From: Liopterus haemorrhoidalis
Lineage: Eukaryota; Arthropoda; Insecta; Coleoptera; Dytiscidae
Assembly: GCA_963971575.1 (NCBI GenBank)
Contig: OZ020616.1
Span: 54,667,201 to 54,731,200, forward strand
Length of the DNA stretch: 64,000 nucleotides
Direction: 5' to 3'
Part shown: one piece after another, positions 34,219 to 45,448 of the stretch
How positions within the stretch are numbered: position 1 is the first letter of the stretch
How the letters are laid out: every line of letters begins with the position of its first letter
Notes under the pieces: model-generated
What the model was told of the DNA's origin: nothing
The model's database searches: none
The model's input: the letters and a program-made list of their open reading frames with translations, nothing else
Program-made: the position numbers and the translations under genes

Positions 34219-35141
34219 AGTGTTTTTCAACCTCTTTGTCCCCGCGGACCGTTGAAAATTGGATAAATATTTAGCAGACCGGCTGGAAGCTAAGACACAA
34301 ATAAAAACCAATATAGATAGTATTTTATTATTATATAGGTATATGTTATACAGTTATATATTTACAATTTTTAGTGCGACATCTGCTGCTGCTTCTTTGT
34401 TAGTAAATTTGTTATACGTGGCTGCAGAGTTGTTTCTGAGAGACGAAGCGCTGCGTTAACATCCATTCGATTCCTCTGTCTTGTTTTTATTATTGACATG
34501 GCTGAAAAAATCTTTTCGCACAAATAGCAAGTCGAAAAATGACTAATAATTTGATAGTTTTATAACTCAAAGATGGATATTCTTTTTCTAGCGATTTCCA
34601 AAATTGTAACAATGATTGCATTTTATGTCTGGACACCAGAGTAACATCACAAGACAACTCGATCAGCTTTTCTTTTTCACAAGGATCAAGTGCACATGAC
34701 TTTATAGCTTCCAAGAATGGATTATTAATCCAGAGGTTACTTTTTCGAAGATCCTCATTTTCAGGGAAATAATTATTAAAATTTTCAGCTAATGCTCATA
34801 AATGTTGACACTGTTGAATATGACTTTCTGGTTGACATCAGCAGCAATCAAAAATTCTTCCAAAAGTGGAAACATTTCTATATCTTCCTCTTATAAGTGA
34901 CTATCCCAAAGCTTCTTCAGAAGTATGAAAAATAGCCGCGGGAGGCGTTGTATTGGGGCTAGTAAATATTAAATAAATCATGGTTCGGAGAAAAGTTACC
35001 TTCTGAGTCGACTAAAAAAATGTGCTATATACTCGTGAATATAAGTGTGCATCTACATGATTTGGTCGAAATATTTCGCGGACCGGCAGGAATTTTCTGC
35101 GGGCCAGCACCGGGCCGCGGACCACCGGTTGAAGAACTCTA
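34219..35141 (-). mobile_element. hAT element derivative, 923 bp
   Basis: The left end cagtgtttttcaacc and right end ggttgaagaactcta are inverted with some mismatches. The 8-bp TSD gtatattg is perfect (34211-34218, 35142-35149). It contains gcggacc words at both ends, as in the MITEs at 75 and 39226, so those are probably its non-autonomous relatives. It carries the C-terminal part of a hAT transposase. Confidence 0.9.
34400..34960 (-). pseudogene. hAT transposase (ZBED5/FAM200-like) C-terminus
   Basis: Minus strand: MFPLLEEFLIAADVNQKVIF, then after a frameshift LAENFNNYFPENEDLRKSN and LWINNPF, running into the open frame at 34714-34490 with LIELSCDVTLVSRHKMQSLL and EKEYPSLSYKTIKLLVIF. A further frameshift follows where the family has SYLCE and FSAM (dimerisation region), then KTRQRNRMDVNAALRLS. 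This is the C-terminal half of the ZBED5/SCAND3/FAM200 group of hAT transposases. At least two frameshifts make it inactive; the BED zinc finger and N-terminal catalytic part are absent. Confidence 0.8.
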
Positions 35142-35149
35142 GTATATTG

Positions 35150-36200
35150 TGTTCAAACCCATAGTGCCCTGTTGATTTATTATAGAAAAAAAAAACATTT
35201 ATGAGAGCACCACTTTAAGTATTATGAACTAATTATTATTATTTATTATAGATTTACTGATGAAAACCATTTAGCCAGCGCTAATGTGTTTTTTTTTTTT
35301 TATATAAAATGAATCCTAATTTTAAGTATAATTCAGTATCTCTTGCAATAAACACCGACTGATGCATAAGTAAAGTAAATCGCTAATTGCATTAATTAAC
35401 AATGCAATTAGCGATCGTGGGATGTGTAAAATAATTTTCTAAGAACTGTGTCTACACTGTAAAACATAATCGGATTAAAAATGAATTATAACAGTGTAGT
35501 AAAAAAAGAGTTTTGTACATATTCGCAATAAGTACTTGTAAATTAAACGTAAATTTTTAATTTAAAATGTAAATAATATTGTGCAACTTATTTTCAATAA
35601 AATCGATTAATATAAGTTTTGACGTTTTAAAAATACCTGAGTAATTGAATATCTTGATTTATGGGTAAGAAGTGCTGCATCATGGGACATTCCTTTTATG
35701 CGGAAAACATTTACAGAAAATTACTTTCAGTACACAGTTTATCAGTAATAAATATAAATTATTGCTGAATATCTGATGATCCAGGATCTCTGTATAATAC
35801 TATACACATATTTCAATTGTACAGTGGAAAAGAAACAATTACTTTTATTTGGAACTATTATATATTTGAAATAGCTATATGTATAATAGCTACTTCGAAT
35901 TGTAGCGAGCCTGTGATATAATATAAAGTTTGATCTCAAAGTGAAATGAGATTCTTGGCTAAAGGAGCTGGGTACTAGGCGTGAGTGTTATCCAGGGTTC
36001 ATCATTACGATATGTGAATTAAATGCTACGTAATAGTACTTACCAACCGACTGATCAGGCATCTTGTAATTAGTCTGAATCTTAGCTGTTCACTTCAGTT
36101 CTTAAAGGTGAAGGTTTAAGTAAGAAGTTTTAAAATGAATGAATTTGATTTGATGAATTATAATATACTGTTTACAAGAGTAGGTTTAAATGTTAAATAT
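35150..36200. other. No gene recognised
   Basis: AT-rich DNA apart from the perfect hairpin at 35379-35415. The minus ORF at 35742-35939 has no domain. Confidence 0.4.
35379..35415. repeat. Perfect 15-bp-stem hairpin
   Basis: atcgctaattgcatt and aatgcaattagcgat are perfect inverted repeats around the 7-nt loop aattaac. Followed by AT-rich sequence. Could be a cruciform, a tiny MITE or a hairpin RNA segment; nothing in the context decides. Confidence 0.6.
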
Positions 36201-36203
36201 ATA

Positions 36204-36633
36204 ATAGTTGATAGGTAATGGGATTCGGACCAGTCAGAAAATAAAAAAAAAATTATTAACTTCGCTAACGTTTCGATTTAATTTAAATCTTCATCAGAGC
36301 TACAAAGATATATAGAATTAATAACTCAGTAAGTTTACATGCATAAAATATAATAATGTTCAAATTTAACATGTCAAGTAGTTAAAACAAGCAATACAAA
36401 ATTGTCGGAATTTAAAATATAATACAAAACAATTATTAAAGAGTAAAGATTAAAGAGTAATAATTATTTTATTACTCTTATTAACATTAACGAATTATAA
36501 CAACTTACTGAGTTATTAATTCTATATATCTTTGTAGCTCTGATGAATATTTAAATTAAATCGAAATGTTAGCGAAGTTAATAAATATTGTTTTACTTTC
36601 TGACTGGTCCGAATCCCATTACCTATCAACTAT
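36204..36633. mobile_element. Inverted-repeat element with hammerhead-like motifs
   Basis: The ends atagttgataggtaatggga and its inverse at 36614-36633 pair, and the arms extend about 150 bp inward. Each arm carries, oriented toward its own outer end, CTGATGA, then 16 nt that fold as a 6-bp stem (gattta/taaatc in the left arm), then GAAA: minus strand 36297-36271 and plus strand 36540-36566. CTGANGA...GAAA is the conserved core of the hammerhead ribozyme. No closing stem I or III is evident, and one extra nucleotide sits before the stem, so activity is doubtful. Confidence 0.6.
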
Positions 36634-36899
36634 AATACTAACTTACGGACGAAACTAATCTAATCAAGTTAAATATATATGTATGAAAATCATGATAGAA
36701 TTAAAACAGAATCGAATAGATCACCAGAATGCCGACGCAGTGCTTCTAAGAATTCAACAACATAGATGTTTACGCTAACCAGACCAAATACTTTCTGACC
36801 CCGTCTTCAGAGGGATGGGGGTTTATATAAGAGGGCTAGTAGCGTTTCTAGAAAAAAAGGTTTAAGCATTGTTAAAGAAGATGCTAGTGTTTAAAGTTG

Positions 36900-37510
36900 T
36901 TGAGCAATAACTCTGTACAAATGTCTCCTTGAACGCGTTGAAACGTTCCTACAACTGAATTTGGTACAGCATGGCCTCAATACTGACAATAACAGCCTTA
37001 CCAAAAAACTGGGTTCGGCACATAATCTTGCCAATTGACTCTCAATATCGCAAATCATCTTTGATAGAATCTTTCTAGAGTTTTAATATGCCGTCCATAG
37101 AAACACCATAATTTACTGCTGCAGAGAAATGCGGGCAGTACAGCTTGTACATCATTATCTTTGTTTTAAACTGTAAACCTCGGCAGCTCCATATAGATGT
37201 TCTTAGAGCACTGAAGGCCTCATATGTAGCGGATATTCTTTGTGACACTTCATCGAAAGAACTGTTGCAAGTAAATATGCTACCTAGGTACTTGAAAGAC
37301 GTTACATTATTTACGCCTTTGCCGTTTATTTTGAAAATGTAAGGGTTGTTGCTATGATTGTAATGTGAAAGGGTGACAGTTTTTTCTAAATTAATGTTTA
37401 AACCAAGTTTGTAGAACAAATTTAGTTTAGCCTATAATCCAGCTGTTGTTGAGTGTAAGAGCACACAATCAACTGCATATAAAAATTCATACGAACTTTT
37501 GCTTTGCCAA
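36900..37510 (-). pseudogene. Non-LTR reverse-transcriptase fragment
   Basis: Minus strand: EFLYAVDCVLLHSTTAGL (the catalytic YADD box has become YAVD), a stop, then LNLFYKLGLNINLEKTVTLS, INGKGVNNVTSFKYLGSIF (the FKYLG motif after the palm), RISATYEAFSALRTSIW and TKIMMYKLYCPHFSAAVNYG. This is the palm end and thumb of a non-LTR (RTE/R-type) reverse transcriptase. The most open part is 37419-37075. Further matching residues (GKIMCRTQFFGKAVIVS) continue to about 36960 with stops. It is 5'-truncated and inactive. Confidence 0.75.
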
Positions 37511-38164
37511 CGACTCATTAATTTGCCTTTCTAAGTTTTTCCATGTGGCGCACTGATAAGTACCAACTTACAAAATTAATCTATTGAGCGGGAAATTCAA
37601 ACGCCTATCAGTCATGTATGACCTTTCTGTACTTTGTCGTCCTTTTTCTTAATTGTGCTGTTATTGAGTAGTTATCCATGAACCACTCTCGGAGAAAAAC
37701 TAATAGCCTTATATAGAAAACATAAAACGATTTTAAACCATAGTATGCTTTAATAACAAATTTAAATCCAGTCTGTTGGATTTGGTATTCGGTGAAACAG
37801 AAGTAATATATGGAATTAACGAAGTTACATACTAGTTTTATTAAAACTCAACAAATTTAATCAAAGACATGAACTGTGAATGTTGGGGCTGCAGTTTAGA
37901 AGTTTAAATCAGGTCTCGCACAATCAAGATAGTTTGTAGACATCTGTTGCAAAAGGAACCTCGAGATTCAAGGATAAGATTTGATTATCAACTGATCTTC
38001 ACACCCAGAGAAATAACAGCTAAATTGCTTTGTATAAATATCTCATTTTACGAATTAAACCAAATTCATTTCAATGTATTGACTTTATTTTTGATATATA
38101 TCTAAACAATCTGCCACTTCTCTTTCTAATAATAATCTATTATGTATGTTTTTTCATTCAGTTT

Positions 38165-38431
38165 TAAAAAGTTTTACACTAAGCGCTAAGAGAATTCAGT
38201 TCTTTATTTACTGTAGATATTAATACATTAATATCTTCATGATAGAAATAAACTAACGTATCGTCGCAAACATATGTAGGCATAAGAAAAGAGGATAAGT
38301 TTGAAGATAAATTTTTAATACAAATTTTAAATAATAGAAGCCCAAGAAAACTTCCCTGTGGTATCCCATTTGCACATAATTGATTTCCTGATATCATACT
38401 GTTAAATTTAATAATCTGCCTCCTGTCTTAC
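38165..38431 (-). pseudogene. Reverse-transcriptase fragment, duplicate copy 1
   Basis: Minus strand: SGNQLCANGIPQGSFLGLLL, then VCDDTLVYFYHEDINVLIST and VNKELNSLSA. PQGS is the conserved reverse-transcriptase motif, and CDDT stands where the catalytic ADDT is expected. The segment is repeated at 38432-39175, and the words agagaattcagttctttatt and actgtagat end both copies. It is a jockey-like non-LTR element piece. Confidence 0.75.
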
Positions 38432-39175
38432 TGAAGAGAATTCAGTTCTTTATTTACTGTAGATCAGTGGTTCCCAACTTCTTTACCATGACGGATCCTC
38501 AAAAACTTCAAACAATTCTTGCGGATCCCCTTAAATAAAAACCACAAAAGTTAAAGATAAAACCACAAAAAGAAAATTGTGTATGTACGGAAAGTATGTA
38601 AAAAAACCAAATAACTAAAGATAGATACTAAAAAAAATTGTTACCTTTGTACGGTTAACATTGAAATCGTTCTCTACAATCCATATAATTTTATAACAAA
38701 TATTTTATGACGGCGCAACGTGCAAGTACATAATCAGAAATCTGGGATCCACCACGGACCACAGGTTGAAAACCACTGCTATAGCTCATGATGGAAATAA
38801 ACTAACGTGCCTTCTGTACACATATGTATATGACAAAAGGATAAGCTTGAAGATAAATCATTAATATACAGTATCAATAATAGAGGCCCACGGACTTCTC
38901 CTTGTGGTACCCCATTTGTACATAATTGATTTCCTGATATCGTGCTGTTAAATTTATCAATCTTACTCCTGTCTGACAAATATGACCTAAACCATTCTAA
39001 AACAAATTTATTAAATCCTAATCTCTTCAATTTCTCTACTTTTATAATTCTATTTATTGTCTCAAAGGCACGTAGGTCCAAAAATATGGCACATACTTTT
39101 ATTTAATTTCCTAGCTTCTTTCCAATTTTTTATTACAAACTATTGAGCCGGTTCACAGGATTATTCTTCTCGAAA
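38432..39175 (-). pseudogene. Reverse-transcriptase fragment, duplicate copy 2
   Basis: Minus strand from about 39175: GFREE*SCEPAQ*FVIKNW and KEARKLNKS, a frameshift, LDLRAFETINRIIKVEKLKR, LEWFRSYLSDRSKIDKFN, then GNQLCTNGVPQGEVRGPLLL, YINDLSSS and a ruined catalytic box (CTEGTLVYF). These are palm motifs of a jockey/CR1-type reverse transcriptase. Near 38778 the frame is broken by the MITE at 38465-38778, after which the remaining few codons follow. Inactive. Confidence 0.75.
38465..38778. repeat. hAT-type MITE, 314 bp, nested in reverse transcriptase
   Basis: The ends cagtggttcccaac and gttgaaaaccactg are inverted repeats; ccacggacc lies near the right end. Flanks ctgtagat (38457-38464) and ctatagct (38779-38786) match at six of eight positions. 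The neighbouring copy 1 of the reverse transcriptase runs through without it, giving an independent empty-site comparison. Confidence 0.8.
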
Positions 39176-39225
39176 CCCAGATTAGTATTTTGTCAAAAAT
39201 TGTTATTATTAAATATACTCTACAG

Positions 39226-39584
39226 TAGTGTTTCTCAACCGCCGGTACGACGGATTTTTTTGCCGGTCCGCAGAAATATTTTATGTGCAAGTTTATAAAA
39301 TAAAAAATTATGTTAATTTATAAAATACAATAATAATTACTTTCCACAATAAACGATGCATATATCAAAAATCTGTCTTTAATCTGTTAATTGTTTAAGT
39401 AATAATTTGTTTCTTTTTTCACTAATTATATTTGATTTTTTATTTGTTGTTTTTTTTAACTTGTAATCAGTGCAGTACATAATATAAATCTTTTGCGATA
39501 CACATTACTTTCTAAACTTGCCGGTCCGCGAATTTTTTCTAGGTCGCTTACTGGTCCGCCATTAAAAAAGGTTGGTAAACGCTG
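39226..39584. repeat. hAT-type MITE, 359 bp
   Basis: A perfect 8-bp TSD ctctacag (39218-39225 and 39585-39592). The ends tagtgtttctcaacc and, from the right, cagcgtttaccaacc pair. ggtccgc words near both ends link it to the family of 75 and 34219. Confidence 0.85.
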
Positions 39585-39599
39585 CTCTACAGTGTGTTT

Positions 39600-40620
39600 G
39601 GGTTTATATACAACTATTTCCATCAACCTATGATTTTTATTGTTTTATTTTATTGTACTTTGTAAAAATAAAATATATTTAAGAACTTAGAAACAGTATG
39701 AAGCTGCTTTAAAGAAATATTTCGTAAGGGACTATTTTTATTTAGAATAATTTTTTATTAATAATTTTTTTTTGTATTACAAGTATTTTTTTGATCAAAA
39801 ATCATATTTTTTCGCTTTACATAAACTTTTCTGTGAAACTTCCAATTGTTAAGACTGATTACTGCTCATTTCAAAAAATATATTTTTTATTCAACCAAAT
39901 ATTTCCTTCATCTGCGCTTTATGTTCCAGGATTTAATATTTTTCATCAAAGAGAAATATAACAAACATACAAATGTGGCAGAAATATTCACAAAAGAAAA
40001 AAAAATCCCTAAACTTATTTTCGTTTATGGAAAATATATAAAAATGAAAAGTTTTGAAGAGGGTATATTCGATGAATAGATTATTCTATATAATTTCCGT
40101 TTCAGACATTTGGTAGGAGTAAATATTGGGACATTTAAGATAACAATCTTCATTAAAAGTTCACAAAGTTATTTTTTAAATCTAAATTATTATAAATTAT
40201 TTTGTTAAAGAATAATATGTGTATTTGATGCAGTACCGGCTCTAGTATACATGGCGCCCCTCTGAAATCGGCGCCCTTTAATTCCCATCATGTCATAAAA
40301 AAAGGAAATTCACCGGCTGGGGTGCCCTATCGGACGAAGCGCCCCCATTTGATACTTGCCTGACTTTCAGCCTCCATTGGCCCTTGATTTGATGGCGGAT
40401 CAAAAAAATGGTAGGTGGCTAAAACTAAAAACTTAAAATATCTAAAAACTAATTAAAAAACGTATTATATTGGAATTTTATGGAACGAAAATTGTAATAA
40501 AATCAATGTTTTTAATCTCAAAATAATATTGTTATCTTGTAATAGGACAAATTAAAAAAAACGCATTTCTAATTTTTGTTTTCAATGGATTTTCAATTTG
40601 AATTTAGTCGCATACTGATC
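39600..40620. other. No gene recognised
   Basis: AT-rich, with a GC-richer hAT-like stretch near 40233-40400 (cagtaccggctctag, gcgcccc) for which no opposite end was found. The 77-codon ORF at 39846 has no domain. Confidence 0.4.
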
Positions 40621-40626
40621 GCTCAT

Positions 40627-41125
40627 TTTAAAGACACTGGCGACATCTATCGGATGTATTTTGAACCAATATTTCGCCCCAATTTCTTAAGACTCACTTG
40701 CGAAATATTTTGGATATATTTTAAACTAAATTTCGCGCCATTGTTAAAGACTCACTAACGACATTTATCGTTATTATTATTTTTTTTTTTGTAATATATC
40801 TCTCTTTCTTAAGAAGGTACTAGCAACGTCTATTGGAAATATTTTAAAGTAAATTTTCGCGCCGATTTTTAAAGACACTAGCAACATTTTCGGAAACTTC
40901 TGAACTATATTTTACGCCTATTTTTTAAGGACTCGATAGCAACATCTACTTGTTATATTCCGAACAAAATTTCGCTGTGGTTTTTAAGGACTCATTAGCA
41001 ACATCTGTGGGAAATATTTTGAACTAATATTTCGTGCCAATTTTTAAAGACTCAATTGCGACTTTAAGGACTCAATAGTGACATATATCGGATATATTCT
41101 GAATTAAATTTACGTGTCATTTCTT
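40627..41125 (+). repeat. Tandem array, about 58-bp unit, eight copies
   Basis: Units carry ttaaagac, then agcaacatctatcgg, then ttttgaac and aatttcgcgcc. The aagac/aaggac anchors fall at 40631, 40689, 40747, 40814, 40872, 40927, 40986, 41047, and a shortened one at 41066, giving intervals of 55-61 bp with one insertion at 40760-40810. Units are diverged. On the minus strand the core reads ccgatagatgtcgc, close to the CTCF core. Confidence 0.8.
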
Positions 41126-41129
41126 AATA

Positions 41130-41770
41130 AATTATTCTCCTTTTTTTGGTCATAATTTCGATGTTATTTTTTTCACTCATTCGTTACTTTGGATGTCCAT
41201 CGTTAACCCAGTCCATAAAGATATTGAGAAGTGACATTACCTATAGAGGCGCTGTTGTCGCTTACAAAATGGCGATTGGAATAGGATATTTTTGACATTT
41301 GCCACTTGATACACAAGAATTCACATTGCAGTTAATTTTCTGTTGTGATTTTAAAGACATTTTATTAAAGTTTTCTTCACTTTAACACATACAAACAATG
41401 CAATTAAATGAGCCACATCCAACAAAATACTATTCCGTTAAGTTCCAAAATTTCTGCTAAGCGTCACTTCAGTTATTGTCAGTTCTCAATAATGTCGCTA
41501 TGCCACTGTTTGGAATCACCCTGTTAACCTCCCCCCGCAATATTACTGTTTAGAATCATCTTATATGACTGCTTATATAAAGTTTTTTTTTTTCCATTTC
41601 TACAAACAGGCTGTACAATTTTGACGCTTAAGGTAAGCCTAATAAATTGTGTCTTCTATAACAATTGAAAAGGCTATTAGTCTAATTTTGGCGCTTATTC
41701 TAGTTCGACGCCTGACATAGTTAAGCCAAGTAAGGCACGACCCGCAATTTTACGATTTACGTATAGGCCA
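41130..41770. other. No gene recognised
   Basis: Between two tandem arrays. Contains gaggcgctgttgtcgc and aaaatggcgattgg words near 41246-41280 but no delimited element. Confidence 0.4.
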
Positions 41771-41776
41771 AGTAAA

Positions 41777-42021
41777 CCAGGGCTGAAGCCCACGCGATTT
41801 TTTGGGAGCCTGGGTTTTCCTTTTTTATACTCATCACTTTGATTTTACTTCAAGCCAGGGCTTAAGTTCCCGTAATTTTGTAGCTCTAAAGAAGCCTGGG
41901 TTTTCCTTGTTTGTGATCATCACTTTGATTCTACTTCAAGCCAGGGCTGAAGTCCCCGCGATTTTGTAGCCCCGAAGAAGTCTAGGTTTTCCTTTTTTGT
42001 ACACCTCACTTCGATTCTACT
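41777..42021 (+). repeat. Tandem repeat, three units of about 80 bp
   Basis: Units begin ccagggctgaag at 41777, 41855 and 41941 and contain gcgattttgtagc, gaagcctgggttttcct and catcactttgattctactt. The units are roughly 80-85% alike and GC-richer than the surroundings. Not recognised. Confidence 0.8.
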
Positions 42022-42056
42022 TTCTTTAACGCTACGTACAACCCTCAGAGATTATT

Positions 42057-42765
42057 AGTTTCTTATACAAAACTAACAATCTGAAATAAAATTAGTGACA
42101 ATCTATACATCAAATTTTGCACAGAATTTTTATCTATCTAACAGGATATTTTTGATTGTAGAAAAAATTATTGTAAAAATGTTATTGCTCAATAACTTAA
42201 TAATAGGTATCACTCAACAATGTTCTGTAATTTTTTAAATATATTTGTGGGTTTCAAATAATTTTTATATTTATATAGTTTTGTGTAGAAATGTTCAAAT
42301 AATACGTAAATATTTGTTTTCGATATGATTGTTCATAGTTTAGAGCCTTCGTCGAAAAATATTATACTTGATGATAATGAAATGCCACTTGGTACAAGTA
42401 TTATTTACATAAAATAAATCATTTTTATCCGCAGACCTATATTAAGAACCGCGGCAGATTCAAGATGGCGGCAAAAGTAGATTACCAAGTACAATAACTA
42501 TAAGTAATTTTCACGATAGAACAAAATATCTCCAAACATATTTGTAGAATAAAGCTTTAGCTACAATTTGCCGCATGGTACACAAATATGCGTCGAATGG
42601 TTTACAATATGGCGTCTATAACGCAATTTGTTTATTTATAATTACATGACAGTTCTTTTTACAATTAAAAATATATCCTATTAGATAGATAAAAATTCGC
42701 TGAAAATTTTGATATATAGATTGTTACTAATTTTATTTCAGGTTGTTAGTTTTGTATAAGAAACT
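42057..42765. mobile_element. Inverted-repeat element, 709 bp
   Basis: The ends agtttcttatacaaaactaa and the inverse pair, with similarity of about 125 bp per arm (tagtgacaatctata, tttttatctatctaa). No TSD or coding sequence was found. Superfamily unknown. Confidence 0.65.
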
Positions 42766-42769
42766 GTAC

Positions 42770-43570
42770 GGTAGTGCGCACCCTTAAGGACCAATTTTAA
42801 CGATTAAGCCTAGTGACAACTATTAAAAACCTTAATCCAGTACTGCTAACCCTACCCATGAAACCCTAAAAATGGATGCGTAAAAAAGATAATAATGGGC
42901 ATTTATTAACTTGTGACTATATTTATTTTAAATTTTGGATGTTACAATTGTGTGTGGATTTTACAATAGCTGACCTAATTCAAACAATACATTCGACTAA
43001 AAAGGCTAGATAAAATATTTCACGTATCATGAAGTATTTGTTGAACCACGATAACGAATAAAAAAAAAATTGAAATGAAGAAAACACTAGATGCATAAAC
43101 GCGGAAATATAGATAATTACCATGGACCTACATTAAACCACCAGATCTGTCAAACTCATTGCGTGTATGTGACAGTGATATTACATACTGAACGAGAATC
43201 GTGATTGTCAATTTTATGTTTTTATTCAGTAGTCAATCATTTAAACAAACGAAATAATGTATTTTACATAGCACAAGAAATATTTAATTGTATTATTTAG
43301 TTGAAGAAAATTTAATTTAACTATTCTATTCATTTACTTTTAAACTAAAATGTAATTTAGTCAGACGCTTTGAAACTCAGTTAATTTTACAAATTAACAC
43401 AATAAATTCAACAAAAAGATTTAAAAAGAACAAAAAATATATCAAATTAAAGACACTATAGTAAGAAAAATATTTAAAAATATTTAAATGAATTCTTATT
43501 CTGCAAAATGGGTTTTTTGTTGAGTTACCGTTAACTCGAGTTAAAAAATTTAACTCATTCTTTAAAACCG
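42770..43570. other. No gene recognised
   Basis: AT-rich DNA without recognisable feature. Confidence 0.4.
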
Positions 43571-43580
43571 GCTATTTTGG

Positions 43581-43708
43581 TAGGGTTACCAGACGTCCGT
43601 AATTAGTACGGACAGTCCGTATTTTGAAGGTCTTGTTCAGTTATTTTTATTTATTTTCCCTGCGTTTTTTCTTATTTTTACAAAAATGTCACAAATCTGG
43701 TAACCCTA
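43581..43708. repeat. Small hAT-like MITE, 128 bp
   Basis: tagggttaccaga and tctggtaaccct(a) are inverted ends. attttgg occurs immediately on both sides (43574-43580, 43709-43715), a 7-bp duplication, perhaps an 8-bp one that lost a base. Confidence 0.65.
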
Positions 43709-43715
43709 ATTTTGG

Positions 43716-45448
43716 GAAAACGGATAAAACGGAATTCAAAACAGTAAAATGAGAAATATAAAAACAATAATTAAGATTTATTAGGATGAATCTATTGCTT
43801 CTGGTAGCGCAAGAGTACATGAAGATCGAAAGGAATTAATAACTATGTACTGGAGTATTAAAAAAGAAAATGTATCTTCGCTATCCCCAAGATTCGACGC
43901 AAATTCTCCCTGGGATACATTCGCCATTCCTACGGCGTTACGATCATCATACTAGTGTACGCAGATAGCGTCCAGTGGACGAATAACATTTAATGTTAGG
44001 TCACTAGGTAATTTGAAAGTGAAATAATTCTTGAATAAGTGTTCTTTACGTCATGCAGTAACAAATTGTGGGGGCATTTCTAGGATCGGTCGAAACGTCA
44101 AGGTTGGCTAGATGAATTTAAATAATTTCATTTGTACTACATGGTACTTACTTTGAAAGGCCCTCCACATAGTGGTTTTCCAGAACTTGCGAGCGGTATC
44201 AAGTCTGAAAAATCTAAAGGATCCGCTGGTTGGTTGCTTAGACTCTTTATGAGAGGAATAAGGGTGTTTGAATTAAAGTCTGCATTTTACTTAATCTACG
44301 TTTACTGTTTAATTAGAATCGAAAAGGTTATTGATTACATTAGAACTTACAATTATCGCTGGCTATAAAATCCCATGAGAGACACTCACAAAAACCTCAC
44401 CATCACCGTATTCACCTCACAATACTCACGGTGTTTAACCCGTTACGAGGTTCGTTTATATAATTCTAAATAGACCTCAACACTTCCAGATTACTTCTGG
44501 TTTACTCTCGACAACTACCGGGTTTCTCTACCAAAATTACTTGGGAGGTTCGTCCGTTCACGGTGGCGTTTTATTCATCACTCACTTTGTCTCTCACAAG
44601 ATTTTCCCAACTCTTTACTTAAAACTAATTATCTGATCTCTGATCCTTTTTTTTTTTGTCGTTGTAAAAATAATCAGCTCTCCACATTAACAACAACCCC
44701 TTTTATAAACTTATCTTTCTATGACCAATAATTTATAAACCCAAGTGATTAATTTTTGACTCTAATTACTACGCGGTCCATCTCACTGAAAATATATTGT
44801 CGCCTATCGGCTTTTGTATAAACATTTGACTGATACTATTTTGATCTAAACAATACCGTTCTTTCAACTAATCATATAATATACGACCGGTAAATAACTC
44901 TGTATCTTTTTAATGCTTAACTAGAAAAATATGTGATATCTCAACTAACCCTTGAGAAAGTTTATCTTAAAGTAGATTAGTTCTAACATTTGAATAAATT
45001 GAATACTTTTTAACTAATTGAATAATTTTACTTTAAATAATAATGAAATTTTATTTCTGAAATTACCACTCCCACAAAATTTCCGCACTTTTGTCTTTCG
45101 ATATTCACACAACTTGCGCGGGTTGCTTAGTTTCCTACCTAGAAAAATCTAAAATGTTACCAAGAATCAAAGAATTGGTCGCCCAAACAGATTGGCCCAC
45201 AAACGAACGAACACTTACTTGGGTTTGCTCCAGTACCTTCACACTAAACACATCCAACACGTTACCATAACTCGTAGAAGTGGACTCCTAGCTAGTCGGA
45301 CCACAATTGGCGCAGGATTCTTCAACACAGCAGATGGTTGCTGTATTCAACAATAAATAAAATACTCAGAATACTAACAAAGCTTCCTGGGAGAATAAAC
45401 GTTGATCTCAAAAAACACACTCAATTACCTCTCCGTATTATATACCAA
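43716..45448. other. No gene recognised
   Basis: Includes a GC-richer segment at 44370-44600 (many cct/acc words) and one at 45110-45320 that do not resolve into exons or repeats by eye. The 78-codon ORF at 44132 has no domain. Confidence 0.4.

Noticed and set aside
40233..40400. hAT-like GC-rich segment with cagtaccggctctag
   Set aside because: Only one end-like sequence found, no partner.
40627..42021. Tandem arrays as CRISPR
   Set aside because: No fixed repeats with unique spacers, units drift throughout, and the context is eukaryotic.
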